Source: an uncultured Lachnobacterium sp.
Lineage (GTDB): Bacteria; Bacillota; Clostridia; Lachnospirales; Lachnospiraceae
Direction of reading: 5' to 3'
Assembly: GCA_900546625.1 (NCBI GenBank)
Contig: URDU01000006.1
Coordinates: 1-64,000, forward strand
DNA: 64,000 nucleotides
The notes beneath the pieces are model-generated. The model was not told where the DNA came from. It saw nothing but the letters and a program-made list of their open reading frames with translations, and did no database searches. Each line of letters begins with the position of its first letter. Position 1 is the stretch's first letter. A program made the translations under genes and the position numbers. Positions 39,721 through 48,128 of this stretch are shown here, piece by piece.

Positions 39721-41109
39721 ATGGATGATACCGGTATAAAGAGAGAGCCAGTTATCAGAATAAGCAGCGACAGGATGGAGGCATTTATCATGCTGCCCAC
39801 TGTTGAAGAAGAATACCACTATACAGTGGATGAGGTGCTTGAAGCTGTAAATCGCAATGGTGTGATATACGGCATCAATTGCGAGATCATTTCAGATATG
39901 ATAGAAAAAAGACTTATGGGTAGGGAAGTGCTTTTTGCAAAGGGAAAGCCGGCTGTTGACGGGGCTGATGGATACTTTGATTTTTACTTCGACAGTGACT
40001 TGAACCACCGCCCAACGGTTAAGAGCGATGGCTCAGTGGATTACTGGAGTGTGCACTCGGTTGAGGTGGTCAAAAAAGGCCAGACGATTGCAAACTATTG
40101 TGAGCCTGTTGCAGGCGAGGATGGTATTGATGTGCTTGGCAAGGTAATTGCCGCAAAGAAAGGCAAGGGACTGCCACCGCTTGTGGGGCGCGGCTTTGAC
40201 AAATCTGTCGATGGACTTACATATACAGCTGCTATCGATGGTAAAATTGAAAGGCACAAGAATCGAATCATTATTCTTCCTATTCTTGAAATAAACGGTG
40301 ATGTGGATGTGGGAACAGGAAATATAGATTTTGTCGGGGACGTGGTCATACATGGCAGTGTGAAGACCGGAGCCAGAATAAGGGCTGCAAAGTCCATCAC
40401 GATAGATGGTGTTTGCGAGGGCTGTGTGCTTGAGGCCGGCAATGACCTGATTCTTAGGAAGGGCATGATTGGTATGGGAAAGGCCCGGATTATTGTAAAG
40501 GGCAATCTGTTTGCCAAGTTCATGGAGTATACCGATGTGGAGGTAGATGGCTTTGTGGAGGCTGATTCTGCAATCAACTGCAATGTGGTCAGCAATGATA
40601 AGGTACTCTTTAATGGTGGACATGCAAGCATAGTCGGTGGAAAAGTATATGGCTGTGCAGGCATTGAGGTGCAAAACCTGGGTAATGATGCCTTTATCAA
40701 GACTGAGGTGCATGTGGGTGTGCATAAAAAGATTAAGATAAAGATAGCAGAGCTTGAAAAGCTTGTTGATCAAAAGCAGATGCTGCTTAACAATATCAAT
40801 GCAGGCATAAAGCAGATAGAACAGATGATGGGCAGTGCCGCTGACGGTATGAATCTTGAGGAAAAGAAGCTTGCGCTTGTCAGGGCAAAAATTGAGAAAA
40901 CAGCAGAGCTTACCGAAGATAAGGAGGAGCTGGAGCGGCTTAAGGGCATAGTGGAGCGCTCGACAGGCGCGACAGTACAGGTTTTGGAGCATGTATATCC
41001 AAATGTCGAGGTGTGTATTAACAACTCAAAGCTCGTCACCAAGGAGGAATTCGACAAGATTGAGTTCAAGGAGAAGGATAAGGCAGTCGTGATGCTGTCG
41101 ATGAAATAA
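39721..41109 (+). CDS. DUF342 / FapA-like polymerising protein
   Basis: A 462-residue protein with the DUF342 plan: an N-terminal domain, then a central beta-helix-like run (VDVGTGNIDFVGDVVIHG, VKTGARIRAAKSI, GMIGMGKARIIVKG) at about 190-340, and a C-terminal coiled coil (about 340-410). Known members (FapA) are cytoplasmic and influence envelope signalling or flagella; the actual role here is unknown. GCGAGG precedes the ATG. It is monocistronic, followed by a terminator. Confidence 0.85.
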   Translation: MDDTGIKREPVIRISSDRMEAFIMLPTVEEEYHYTVDEVLEAVNRNGVIYGINCEIISDMIEKRLMGREVLFAKGKPAVDGADGYFDFYFDSDLNHRPTVKSDGSVDYWSVHSVEVVKKGQTIANYCEPVAGEDGIDVLGKVIAAKKGKGLPPLVGRGFDKSVDGLTYTAAIDGKIERHKNRIIILPILEINGDVDVGTGNIDFVGDVVIHGSVKTGARIRAAKSITIDGVCEGCVLEAGNDLILRKGMIGMGKARIIVKGNLFAKFMEYTDVEVDGFVEADSAINCNVVSNDKVLFNGGHASIVGGKVYGCAGIEVQNLGNDAFIKTEVHVGVHKKIKIKIAELEKLVDQKQMLLNNINAGIKQIEQMMGSAADGMNLEEKKLALVRAKIEKTAELTEDKEELERLKGIVERSTGATVQVLEHVYPNVEVCINNSKLVTKEEFDKIEFKEKDKAVVMLSMK

Positions 41110-41160
41110 AAAAATTGCGATATTTTTATTAAATCTTAATGGAAATATACTTGCATAAAG

Positions 41161-41196
41161 GGGTTACTTTATTATAATATATAGTGACCCTTTTTT
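41161..41196 (+). terminator. rho-independent terminator
   Basis: GGGTTACT (41161-41168) pairs with AGTGACCC (41183-41190, one G-T pair), followed by TTTTTT. Confidence 0.75.
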
Positions 41197-41234
41197 GATG
41201 GGATTATTTAGCAGATAATTATGGAGGCAGGATT

Positions 41235-41390
41235 ATGATAAATTTTGATGAAGAAATAAAGAACTATGAGCCAAGTCTAGAGATAGAGGAGGCTGAATCT
41301 GCGATTTACAGCCACGATCTGACAGATGTCACAGATATCATTGCACAGTTATTACGTGAGCAGGACAAAAGGCAGGGTGAATTAAGATGA
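41235..41390 (+). CDS. 51-residue acidic protein coupled to the zinc-ribbon/TPR gene
   Basis: GGAGG at 41223-41227 precedes the ATG. The product is short and acidic (MINFDEEIKNYEPSLEIEEA), predicted helical, with no membrane segment. Its TGA overlaps the next ATG (ATGA at 41387-41390), so the two genes are translationally coupled and the proteins probably act together. I do not recognise the family. Confidence 0.7.
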   Translation: MINFDEEIKNYEPSLEIEEAESAIYSHDLTDVTDIIAQLLREQDKRQGELR

Positions 41391-42754
41391 TTTGTTATAA
41401 ATGCGGACAAGATGCAGGCTGGAACGATAAATGCCCTGTATGTGGGGCTGATCTTTCACTTTTTAAAAGAGCTATTAGAATATCCAACTCATACTACAAT
41501 GATGGTTTACAAAAGGCACAGGTGAGAAATCTGTCTGGAGCGATTATATCTCTCAGGCAGAGTCTTAAGTTTTATAAGTACAATATCCAGGCAAGGAATT
41601 TGTTAGGACTCATATATTATGAGATGGGTGAGATGGTTGATGCCTTAAGCGAGTGGGTCATCAGTGCCAACTATCAGCCTGATGACAATCTGGCAAAGAA
41701 GTATATAGAGCAGATTCATAATAACAGAAATCAGCTCGAAACAATCAACCAGACCATTAAAAAATATAATCAGGCTTTAACTTATTGCAAGCAGGATAGT
41801 AAGGACCTTGCTGTTATACAGCTTAGAAAGGTATTATCCTTAAATCCAAAGCTTGTAAAGGGACATCAGCTTTTAGCACTTTTATATCTGGAGGAGGGGC
41901 ATCTGGACAAGGCAAAGAAGGCCTTACGAGATGCGGGCAAGATAGATACAGACAATACCACTACCCTCAGATACTTAAAGGAAGTGAACAGGCGTCTCAA
42001 GGAAAAAGGCTCTGAAAGGAAAAAGAAAAATGATGATTTAATTTCTTACCAGAGTGGAAACGAAACAATCATTATGCCGAAGCGATTCAGGGAAAGCTCA
42101 ATGTGGGCAAATATACTCTATATCATAATCGGTCTGGTAGTAGGAGTTGCGGTTACGTGCTTCCTTGTAGTTCCGGGCATAAAAAGCCAGTCTAAAACAG
42201 ATGCAAAGAAGCAGCTTCTATCGGCTAATGACACCATTTCCACAAATGGGCAGACTATCAGTGGTCTGAATGATCAGATAGACAAGCTAAAGAAGGAGCT
42301 TGAGGACGAAAAGAAGAAAAATGATGGAGTATCAGACCAGATTTCCACATATGAGGCTCTGCTCAATGCCTATGTATACTTCACATCCAATGATGTAATA
42401 AAGGCGGGAGAGGCACTTGAAAATATCAACACAAGCTACCTGAGTGATTCGGCTAAGCAGACATATGATTCTCTGAATGGTTCAATTGCTGATTCATATA
42501 AGGAAGCACTGTACAATCAGGCATACTCATCATACAGCAGTGGCGATTATCAGAACGCAATCCCTACATTCCAGAAGCTGGTCGGCATGGACGAGGCATA
42601 CAGGGATGGTTCGGCTGCATACTACCTGGCACAGTCGTTCAGGAAGTCAGGAGACCTAGCATCAGCAAAGCCATATTATCAGTATGTGGTAGACAACTAC
42701 GCAGGCACTGAGAAGGCCAGAACCTCAAAGAATTATCTCGCACAGGAACAGTAG
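41387..42754 (+). CDS. zinc-ribbon, TPR and single-helix membrane protein
   Basis: A 455-residue protein. It begins with a zinc ribbon (CYKCGQDAGWNDKCPVCG), then tetratricopeptide-like repeats (about residues 30-200), a linker, one membrane helix near 243-265, a coiled coil (about 275-325) and a second tetratricopeptide block at the C-terminus, outside the membrane. Such two-sided TPR layout suggests a scaffold linking cytoplasmic and envelope partners, but no function is known to me. It is coupled to the tiny acidic gene upstream and ends at a terminator just before the spoIIA operon. Confidence 0.75.
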   Translation: MICYKCGQDAGWNDKCPVCGADLSLFKRAIRISNSYYNDGLQKAQVRNLSGAIISLRQSLKFYKYNIQARNLLGLIYYEMGEMVDALSEWVISANYQPDDNLAKKYIEQIHNNRNQLETINQTIKKYNQALTYCKQDSKDLAVIQLRKVLSLNPKLVKGHQLLALLYLEEGHLDKAKKALRDAGKIDTDNTTTLRYLKEVNRRLKEKGSERKKKNDDLISYQSGNETIIMPKRFRESSMWANILYIIIGLVVGVAVTCFLVVPGIKSQSKTDAKKQLLSANDTISTNGQTISGLNDQIDKLKKELEDEKKKNDGVSDQISTYEALLNAYVYFTSNDVIKAGEALENINTSYLSDSAKQTYDSLNGSIADSYKEALYNQAYSSYSSGDYQNAIPTFQKLVGMDEAYRDGSAAYYLAQSFRKSGDLASAKPYYQYVVDNYAGTEKARTSKNYLAQEQ

Positions 42755-42797
42755 TAAACAGCTGCTGTGAGACAATAATTAAATATAGAATTACGAA

Positions 42798-42827
42798 AGA
42801 CACCAGATAATATCCGGTGTCTTTTTT
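42798..42827 (+). terminator. rho-independent terminator upstream of spoIIAA
   Basis: AGACACC (42798-42804) pairs with GGTGTCT (42816-42822), with inner GATA / TATC potential, then TTTTT. It ends only 28 nt before the spoIIAA start codon. Confidence 0.8.
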
Positions 42828-42854
42828 ATATGAGCAGGAAAGGAAGAGTTTGAA

Positions 42855-43163
42855 ATGATAGAAAATTATATCAAAGAAGCAGACCGGGTGACATATCTTA
42901 TGCCAAAGGAGGTGGACCACCACTGCGCCGGGCAGATAATCGCCGAGCTTGATACACTTATAGAGGGCTGTGGCGTCAGAAAAATAGTATTTGACATGAA
43001 AAAGACAGAATTTATGGATAGCTCGGGGATTGGAGTGATAATCGGAAGAACAAAGAAGCTTAAGTACTTTAATGACAGCTGTGTATCAGTGTGCAATATG
43101 TCAGACAGAGTGGACAAGCTTTTGAAATGCGCCGGCATATACACTATTGTGCACAAGCTTTAA
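42855..43163 (+). CDS. spoIIAA: anti-sigma F factor antagonist SpoIIAA
   Basis: A 102-residue STAS-domain protein. The phosphorylation site is in EFMDSSGIGVIIGR, in the usual position for SpoIIAA (about residue 57). Unphosphorylated SpoIIAA binds SpoIIAB and frees sigma F in the forespore. It is the first gene of a standard spoIIAA-spoIIAB-sigF operon. AGGAAAGGAAG precedes the ATG. The terminator directly upstream leaves almost no room for its own promoter. Confidence 0.9.
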   Translation: MIENYIKEADRVTYLMPKEVDHHCAGQIIAELDTLIEGCGVRKIVFDMKKTEFMDSSGIGVIIGRTKKLKYFNDSCVSVCNMSDRVDKLLKCAGIYTIVHKL

Positions 43164-43205
43164 AATGAATTGAATCAAAATTTAATCAGACAGAAAGGGA
43201 GCATA

Positions 43206-43685
43206 ATGAACGCAACAAAAACAAATCATATATCGCTTAGCTTTGATGCAATTTCAGAGAATGAGGCATTTGCGAGAATGACAGCAGCAATGTTTATGGC
43301 ACAATTAAACCCCACACTAGATGACGTGGAGGACGTAAAGACAGCAGTGTCTGAGGCGGTGACAAACGCAATTATCCATGGCTATGAGATGGGAGCAGAT
43401 GACATTTTGTCAAGTCATGCAGATCATCAGGCGGCAGAAGGAAAAAGTTGTCCACAGGTACATATGGAATGCAGCTACACGGGCAGAGAACTGTACATAG
43501 AAATATCAGATAACGGAGTAGGCATACAGGATGTAGCAAAAGCAATGGAGCCGTTATACACATCAAAACCGCAGCTTGACAGATCGGGCATGGGCTTTTC
43601 ATTCATGGAAGCATTTATGGATGCTCTCACAGTTACATCAGAACCGGGACACGGAACAACCGTAAAGATGAAAAAAGTACTATGA
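43206..43685 (+). CDS. spoIIAB: anti-sigma F factor SpoIIAB (serine kinase)
   Basis: A 159-residue HATPase-fold kinase. The ATG at 43206 follows AAAGGGAG. The N box is EAVTNAIIHGYE, the G1 box ISDNGVGI, and the G2 region SGMGFSFMEAFMD. It holds sigma F inactive and phosphorylates SpoIIAA. A loop between N and G1 boxes (ADDILSSHADHQAAEGKSC) is longer than in Bacillus. It overlaps sigF by 4 nt (ATGA). Confidence 0.92.
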   Translation: MNATKTNHISLSFDAISENEAFARMTAAMFMAQLNPTLDDVEDVKTAVSEAVTNAIIHGYEMGADDILSSHADHQAAEGKSCPQVHMECSYTGRELYIEISDNGVGIQDVAKAMEPLYTSKPQLDRSGMGFSFMEAFMDALTVTSEPGHGTTVKMKKVL

Positions 43686-44356
43686 AAAGTGACAAAATCA
43701 GCAGACTTGTCACAGAAAATATAAACCTGATTTATTTAGTTATGAAACGCTTTAGAAATAGAGGCGTTGAGCAGGAGGATTTATTTCAGATAGGAGCAGT
43801 GGGACTGACAAAGGCAGCACAGCGATTTGATGAAGATAAGGGCTTTGCCTTCTCTACATACGCAGTACCCTTGATAATAGGGGAAATACAGCGCTTTCTT
43901 CGCGATGACGGAATGGTGCATATCAGCCGAAAAATACAGGACGATGCAAGAAAAATTGCAATTATCAGAGAGAAATACAAAATGAGCGAAAATAGTGAAA
44001 TATCACTTGAAAAATTGGAGAATATTTCCGGTATATCAAAACAGGATATAATAATTGCCATGGAAGCCGATAAAAAAGCATCGTCAATAGAAAATGAAAG
44101 TGTGCTTGATTTTCTGGACAATAAAATGAGTGCAGAGGCATCTGATAAAGCATCTGAGACGGATAAAGTGATAAATCATATCGCAATGCAGCAGGCGTTT
44201 GACTCACTTGATGATAGCGAGCGCAGACTCATTATACTTAGATATATGCAGGACAAGACACAAAAGCAGGTGGCAGAGGTGCTTGGACGCAACCAGGTGG
44301 CCATATCACGAATGGAGAAGAATACATTGTCGAAGCTTCGCAGGGCGATGATGTAA
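43682..44356 (+). CDS. sigF: RNA polymerase sigma-F factor (SpoIIAC)
   Basis: A 224-residue sigma-70 family factor without region 1. Region 2 holds DLFQIGAVGLTKAAQRFD and FSTYAVPLIIGEIQRFLRDD; region 3 follows; region 4 has the helix-turn-helix KTQKQVAEVLGRNQVAISRM. Sigma F directs early forespore genes. It overlaps spoIIAB by 4 nt. A long inverted-repeat element begins at the base after its TAA stop. Presence of the operon means the lineage keeps the sporulation switch, though it does not prove that this strain sporulates. Confidence 0.93.
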   Translation: MKSDKISRLVTENINLIYLVMKRFRNRGVEQEDLFQIGAVGLTKAAQRFDEDKGFAFSTYAVPLIIGEIQRFLRDDGMVHISRKIQDDARKIAIIREKYKMSENSEISLEKLENISGISKQDIIIAMEADKKASSIENESVLDFLDNKMSAEASDKASETDKVINHIAMQQAFDSLDDSERRLIILRYMQDKTQKQVAEVLGRNQVAISRMEKNTLSKLRRAMM

Positions 44357-44618
44357 GTGGCGGAAGCAGGTGGCGGGGACAGGCGGTACTGTCGGGCAGG
44401 CGAATAGCGCAGCTGTTTAGTGACTGTAGAATTATGCTGCAAAGCACAGAAATGCCGAGGCATGGACGCCGAGGCAAGGAGAAATCGAGCCATGGAGGGC
44501 GAGTTTCGACGGTTTCGTCGGGCATAGAAAGCCTGTAGGCATAATTCGTACAGACACTTGACAGCGAAGCGTAGCACGCACGACAGTACCGCCTGTCCCC
44601 GCCACCTGCTTCCGCCAC
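44357..44618 (+). repeat. intergenic ANGGAN-hairpin element, copy 3, with perfect 38-bp inverted arms
   Basis: Left arm 44357-44394 and right arm 44581-44618 are exact reverse complements over 38 nt. The core begins GACTGTAGAATTATG (44422-44436) and ends GCATAATTCGTACAG (44539-44553). Two hairpins have exact ANGGAN loops: ATGGAC at 44462-44467 (stem TGCCGAGGC, with a tandem G-A pair inside) and ATGGAG at 44492-44497 (stem GCC / GGC, then tandem G-A and a C-G). The arm sequence has nothing in common with copy 2, but the core does. It starts at the sigF stop and ends about 100 nt before the HAD gene; the remaining gap holds only its ribosome binding site. Confidence 0.8.
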
Positions 44619-44715
44619 GTACTATTGAAAAAAGGAAAAGTACTTGCACCCAAGCCACAAAGCATATTACAATGTGTGATAAAGAATACAATTGGATTGT
44701 CGAAAGGAGAAAAGC

Positions 44716-45495
44716 ATGAAACTTCCACTCACATATGATAACTATATATTTGACCTCTACGGTACTCTTGTGGATATACACACAGACGAGAGCGACACTG
44801 CAATCTGGGAAAAGCTCGCCATGTTCTATGGCTATTACGGAGCACTGTATGAAGCCAAGGAGCTTAAGGAGCGCTATGAAACACTTGTGAAGAGCAGTGA
44901 GGCAGCGCTTAAAAAGATAATTGAAAATATGGACATTGAAAAGCAAAATGAAGCTTCAGATGCGCAGTTTGCCATCTCATATGCCCACGAAGCATCACCG
45001 GAGATACATATAGAGGATGTATTTGAAAAGCTCTATGAGGAAAAGGGCGTGAATCCGACAAAGGAGCTCTCAGTGCATACCGGACAGTTTTTCAGAGTGA
45101 TGAGCACCGAATACATAAAGCTTTACCCGGGCACCAAGGAGATGCTTAAGGAGCTTAAGGCGGCAGGGAAAAATGTGTATCTGCTTTCAAATGCGCAGCG
45201 TATATTCACAGCCTATGAGATGAGAAGACTTGATATCTTTGATTTGTTTGATGACGTATTTATCTCGTCTGACTACAATACCAAAAAGCCTGATGTCAGA
45301 TTTTATAAGGAGCTGATAAATAAGCATGATATTGATGTATCAAAATCGCTTTTTATAGGAAATGATTCGACTACCGATATCAAGGGCGCAAAGGAATGTC
45401 ATATGGACGCATTTTATGTGAAATCAAATATATCGCCAAAGGATGATATGGCTCATGATGCAGACTATGTTATAGATAATTTTACCAACTGGTAA
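44716..45495 (+). CDS. HAD-superfamily hydrolase (YjjG/nucleotidase-like)
   Basis: A 259-residue HAD phosphatase. AAAGGAG selects the ATG at 44716. Motif I is FDLYGTLVD with the nucleophile Asp, motif II VYLLSNAQ, motif III lysine in NTKKPDVRFYKEL, and motif IV GNDSTTDIKGA. The helical cap domain (about residues 20-110) is larger than in the smallest members. Substrates for such enzymes are nucleotides or sugar phosphates; none can be singled out. Confidence 0.88.
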   Translation: MKLPLTYDNYIFDLYGTLVDIHTDESDTAIWEKLAMFYGYYGALYEAKELKERYETLVKSSEAALKKIIENMDIEKQNEASDAQFAISYAHEASPEIHIEDVFEKLYEEKGVNPTKELSVHTGQFFRVMSTEYIKLYPGTKEMLKELKAAGKNVYLLSNAQRIFTAYEMRRLDIFDLFDDVFISSDYNTKKPDVRFYKELINKHDIDVSKSLFIGNDSTTDIKGAKECHMDAFYVKSNISPKDDMAHDADYVIDNFTNW

Positions 45496-45504
45496 TGCAT
45501 TATT

Positions 45505-45564
45505 GTTTATAAAAATGTGAATACTACATAAAAAACATATATAAATTAAAAAGTTTTTATAAAC
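45505..45564. repeat. 11-bp perfect inverted repeat in an AT-rich gap
   Basis: GTTTATAAAAA (45505-45515) and TTTTTATAAAC (45554-45564) are perfect reverse complements 38 nt apart. The left half could be an operator or end signal. A TATAAT hexamer follows at about 45579-45584 without a clear -35; it may serve the antiporter gene. Confidence 0.4.
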
Positions 45565-45643
45565 AGTTGCAAATAAAATATAATGGTGTAAAATGAACTA
45601 GATTTGAAATAGTTTATTTTTTAACAAAGTCGAGGTGAAAAGA

Positions 45644-46993
45644 ATGTCAAACACATTATTAATGTTGTGTATCCCATTTGCGGGCTTATTGCTGTGCATA
45701 GCAGTTATGCCGCTTGTGAAGCCTGAATGGTGGGAGAAGCATCAAGCTCACGCAGTTATCTTATGGTCACTGCTTTTTGCCATTCCGTTCGCGCTGTTCT
45801 ATGGAGCACCAAAAGCCGCAGAGACGGTACTGGAGTGTCTGATAGGTGACTATCTGACCTTTATCGTGCTGCTCTTTGGACTGTTCTGCGTAGCCGGAAA
45901 TATCAAGCTGGAGGGAAGTCTGGTCGGCAATCCAAAGGTAAACGTTATTATGCTTGCCGTTGGAACACTTTTTTCAAGCTGTATAGGAACTACCGGAGCC
46001 AGTATGCTCTTTGTCAGACCAATTATCCAGATGAACTCATGGAGAAAGAACAAGCGTCACATCATGGTATTTTTCATTTTCCTTGTGTCAAATATCGGAG
46101 GATGTCTTACACCTATCGGTGACCCGCCACTGCTCATGGGATTTTCAAGAGGAGTATCGTTCTTCTGGAGCATGAGATTGTTTCCTGTTCTGATAATAAA
46201 TATGATATTGCTTCTGACCGTATTTTATCATTTGGACAAGAAAGCATATCAGAAGGATATCACTATGGGACTTATGCCTGAGGTAAAGGAAAATGAGCCA
46301 CTCATCAGGATAAAGGGTGCCCACAACTTTTTATATATAGTAATGATTGTCATAGCCGTTATACTAAGCGGTGTGCTTCCTAAGCTTTCTGCATTCCAGA
46401 ACGCTTCAGGAGAGGTTATCGGTATTCCGATATTTAAGGAGGTTACACTCACTGTGCCTGCAATTATTGAGATTGCAATCATTCTGCTTGCTGCTTTACT
46501 TTCCTTCAAGACAACACCGAAGGAGGTTCGTGTGCAGAACCATTTCACATGGGGAGCAATCCAGGAGGTTGCGGTGCTTTTCATAGGAATCTTCATCACC
46601 ATGCAGCCTGCTCTTATGGTATTAAAGAGCGCCGGTTCAGGTCTTGGAATCACGGAGCCGTTTGAGATGTTCTGGGCAACAGGAGCGCTTTCAAGCTTCC
46701 TTGACAATACACCGACATATCTGGTTTTCCTTACTACAGCGGGAGCCATGCACTTTACTACAGGTGTCGCAACCACACTTGGAGTGGTGCCGGTCAAGAT
46801 GCTTATGGCAATTTCGTGTGGCGCTGTATTTATGGGAGCCAACACATATATTGGAAATGCACCTAACTTTATGGTCAAGTCATTATCAGACGAAAACGGT
46901 ATCAACATGCCATCGTTCTTTGGTTACATGTGGTGGTCATTGCGTTATCTGATACCTGTTTTCATCATAGATATGATCATATTCTTTTTATAG
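45644..46993 (+). CDS. NhaD-like sodium:proton antiporter family protein
   Basis: A 449-residue polytopic protein with about 12 helices of the ion-transporter superfamily. GAGGTG selects the ATG at 45644 over the GTG at 45635. The half-helix signatures are TTGASMLFVRPII and NIGGCLTPIGDPPLLMGF; the second repeat has FLDNTPTYLVFL and MGANTYIGNAPNFMVKSL. These match NhaD-type antiporters. It probably exchanges Na+ for H+, but a carboxylate transporter role is possible. The following gene starts 12 nt later, so the two form an operon. Confidence 0.85.
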   Translation: MSNTLLMLCIPFAGLLLCIAVMPLVKPEWWEKHQAHAVILWSLLFAIPFALFYGAPKAAETVLECLIGDYLTFIVLLFGLFCVAGNIKLEGSLVGNPKVNVIMLAVGTLFSSCIGTTGASMLFVRPIIQMNSWRKNKRHIMVFFIFLVSNIGGCLTPIGDPPLLMGFSRGVSFFWSMRLFPVLIINMILLLTVFYHLDKKAYQKDITMGLMPEVKENEPLIRIKGAHNFLYIVMIVIAVILSGVLPKLSAFQNASGEVIGIPIFKEVTLTVPAIIEIAIILLAALLSFKTTPKEVRVQNHFTWGAIQEVAVLFIGIFITMQPALMVLKSAGSGLGITEPFEMFWATGALSSFLDNTPTYLVFLTTAGAMHFTTGVATTLGVVPVKMLMAISCGAVFMGANTYIGNAPNFMVKSLSDENGINMPSFFGYMWWSLRYLIPVFIIDMIIFFL

Positions 46994-47005
46994 GAGGGAT
47001 GAATT

Positions 47006-48001
47006 ATGGAATTTTATGACGAGAAAATTAAAGCTCTTGCCATCGAAATCTATGAGCTTGATGCCGAAGTATACAAGAAATTAGGCTCATCCCTCGGCAG
47101 GGTATTTGGTGGCGAGAAGGATATATGTATCCGTAACATCATGGAGGATCTGCACTCAAGGCAGAACAGCTCAAGAATCCGAAGCGAGCTTGCCCTGATA
47201 AGCAACATGGCAAGAACAATACCTGATCATGATACAAGGCATGATGTCATGGTCAGATACAACAACATAGTAGAGGAGATAGCGGAGCTCCCGACAGGCT
47301 TTGCCGACGGAGATATCCTCGATCCAAAGATAGCGGATTTAAATACCGTAAACCTGAAGGATCGTTTCAAGACGGGCGATCATCTGATTATCTGTATAGG
47401 ACGTTCCTGCGGATGTGGTGGAAATGAGATTGGATTTGCACTTGCAGACAAGCTTCGTATGAATTTCTATGATGTGTCTGTCATGAATGAGGTGTTCAGA
47501 CAGAAGGATGGAGAGGAAGCAGCCCAGGCTACAGCTACCTTCCAGAAAAAAGAGCGAATGGGAATCAAAAAGCGCATAAAAGCTTTTAGGAAATACCACG
47601 GGCTTTCATCAGAGGATGTGCTTTTCTTTGATACAAGCAAGTTCCTTGTAGAGAAGGCAAAGCAGGAGGACTTCATTGTTATGGGACGTTTTGCGGATGC
47701 GATTCTGACAAACAATCATATTCCTCACATCAGTATTTTTATCACAGCACCGGAGAAGAGAAGAGTCCAGCGTTTCCTTGAGATAAACAAGAATGTGACT
47801 CCGAATCAGGCAAAGAAATGGATAGAATCTGAGGATAAGAGACATCTGAAGACCTACAAATTCTATACCGGCAGAAAGTGGAGCAAGGCAAGTAACTATG
47901 ATATCTGTATCAACAGTGCCAGCTACGGTATCAAGGGTTCAATAGAGCTTATCATCCGTATGCTCCAGCTCGATGACCGCGTGAAGCAGCTGATTGAGTA
48001 A
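47006..48001 (+). CDS. cytidylate-kinase-like P-loop protein with an extra N-terminal domain
   Basis: A 331-residue protein. The N-terminal 130 residues are helical and of unknown function. The second part has a P-loop-like ICIGRSCGCGGNEIG, departing from classical GxxGxGKS, and matches the cytidylate-kinase-like family, which is common in gut clostridia and often beside transporters. A LID-like basic stretch (RRVQRFLEIN, then KKWIESEDKRH) follows. The substrate is unknown. AGGAGGG precedes the ATG, and a strong terminator ends the operon. Confidence 0.8.
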   Translation: MEFYDEKIKALAIEIYELDAEVYKKLGSSLGRVFGGEKDICIRNIMEDLHSRQNSSRIRSELALISNMARTIPDHDTRHDVMVRYNNIVEEIAELPTGFADGDILDPKIADLNTVNLKDRFKTGDHLIICIGRSCGCGGNEIGFALADKLRMNFYDVSVMNEVFRQKDGEEAAQATATFQKKERMGIKKRIKAFRKYHGLSSEDVLFFDTSKFLVEKAKQEDFIVMGRFADAILTNNHIPHISIFITAPEKRRVQRFLEINKNVTPNQAKKWIESEDKRHLKTYKFYTGRKWSKASNYDICINSASYGIKGSIELIIRMLQLDDRVKQLIE

Positions 48002-48010
48002 TTTTTTAAA

Positions 48011-48042
48011 GCGTGTTTTATTGACGTAAAACACGCTTTTTT
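48011..48042 (+). terminator. rho-independent terminator
   Basis: GCGTGTTTTA (48011-48020) pairs perfectly with TAAAACACGC (48027-48036), loop of 6 nt, tail TTTTTT. Confidence 0.92.
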
Positions 48043-48128
48043 GATATATTTGACATTTTTGAAAAAATCCTCTTACAAAATTCGTGAAAAAGTGATAAAA
48101 TAATAACGTATAACGAAAGAGGTGTGAT

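Noticed and set aside
44176..44946. Long reverse-strand frame spanning the end of sigF, the inverted-repeat element and the HAD gene start
   Set aside because: It crosses two real genes and a palindromic element; its Cys/Leu-rich translation shows no domain.
48040..48120. Promoter with TTGACA upstream of the CarD gene
   Set aside because: A TTGACA is present after the terminator, but no acceptable -10 hexamer lies at 16-18 nt, so it is not listed.
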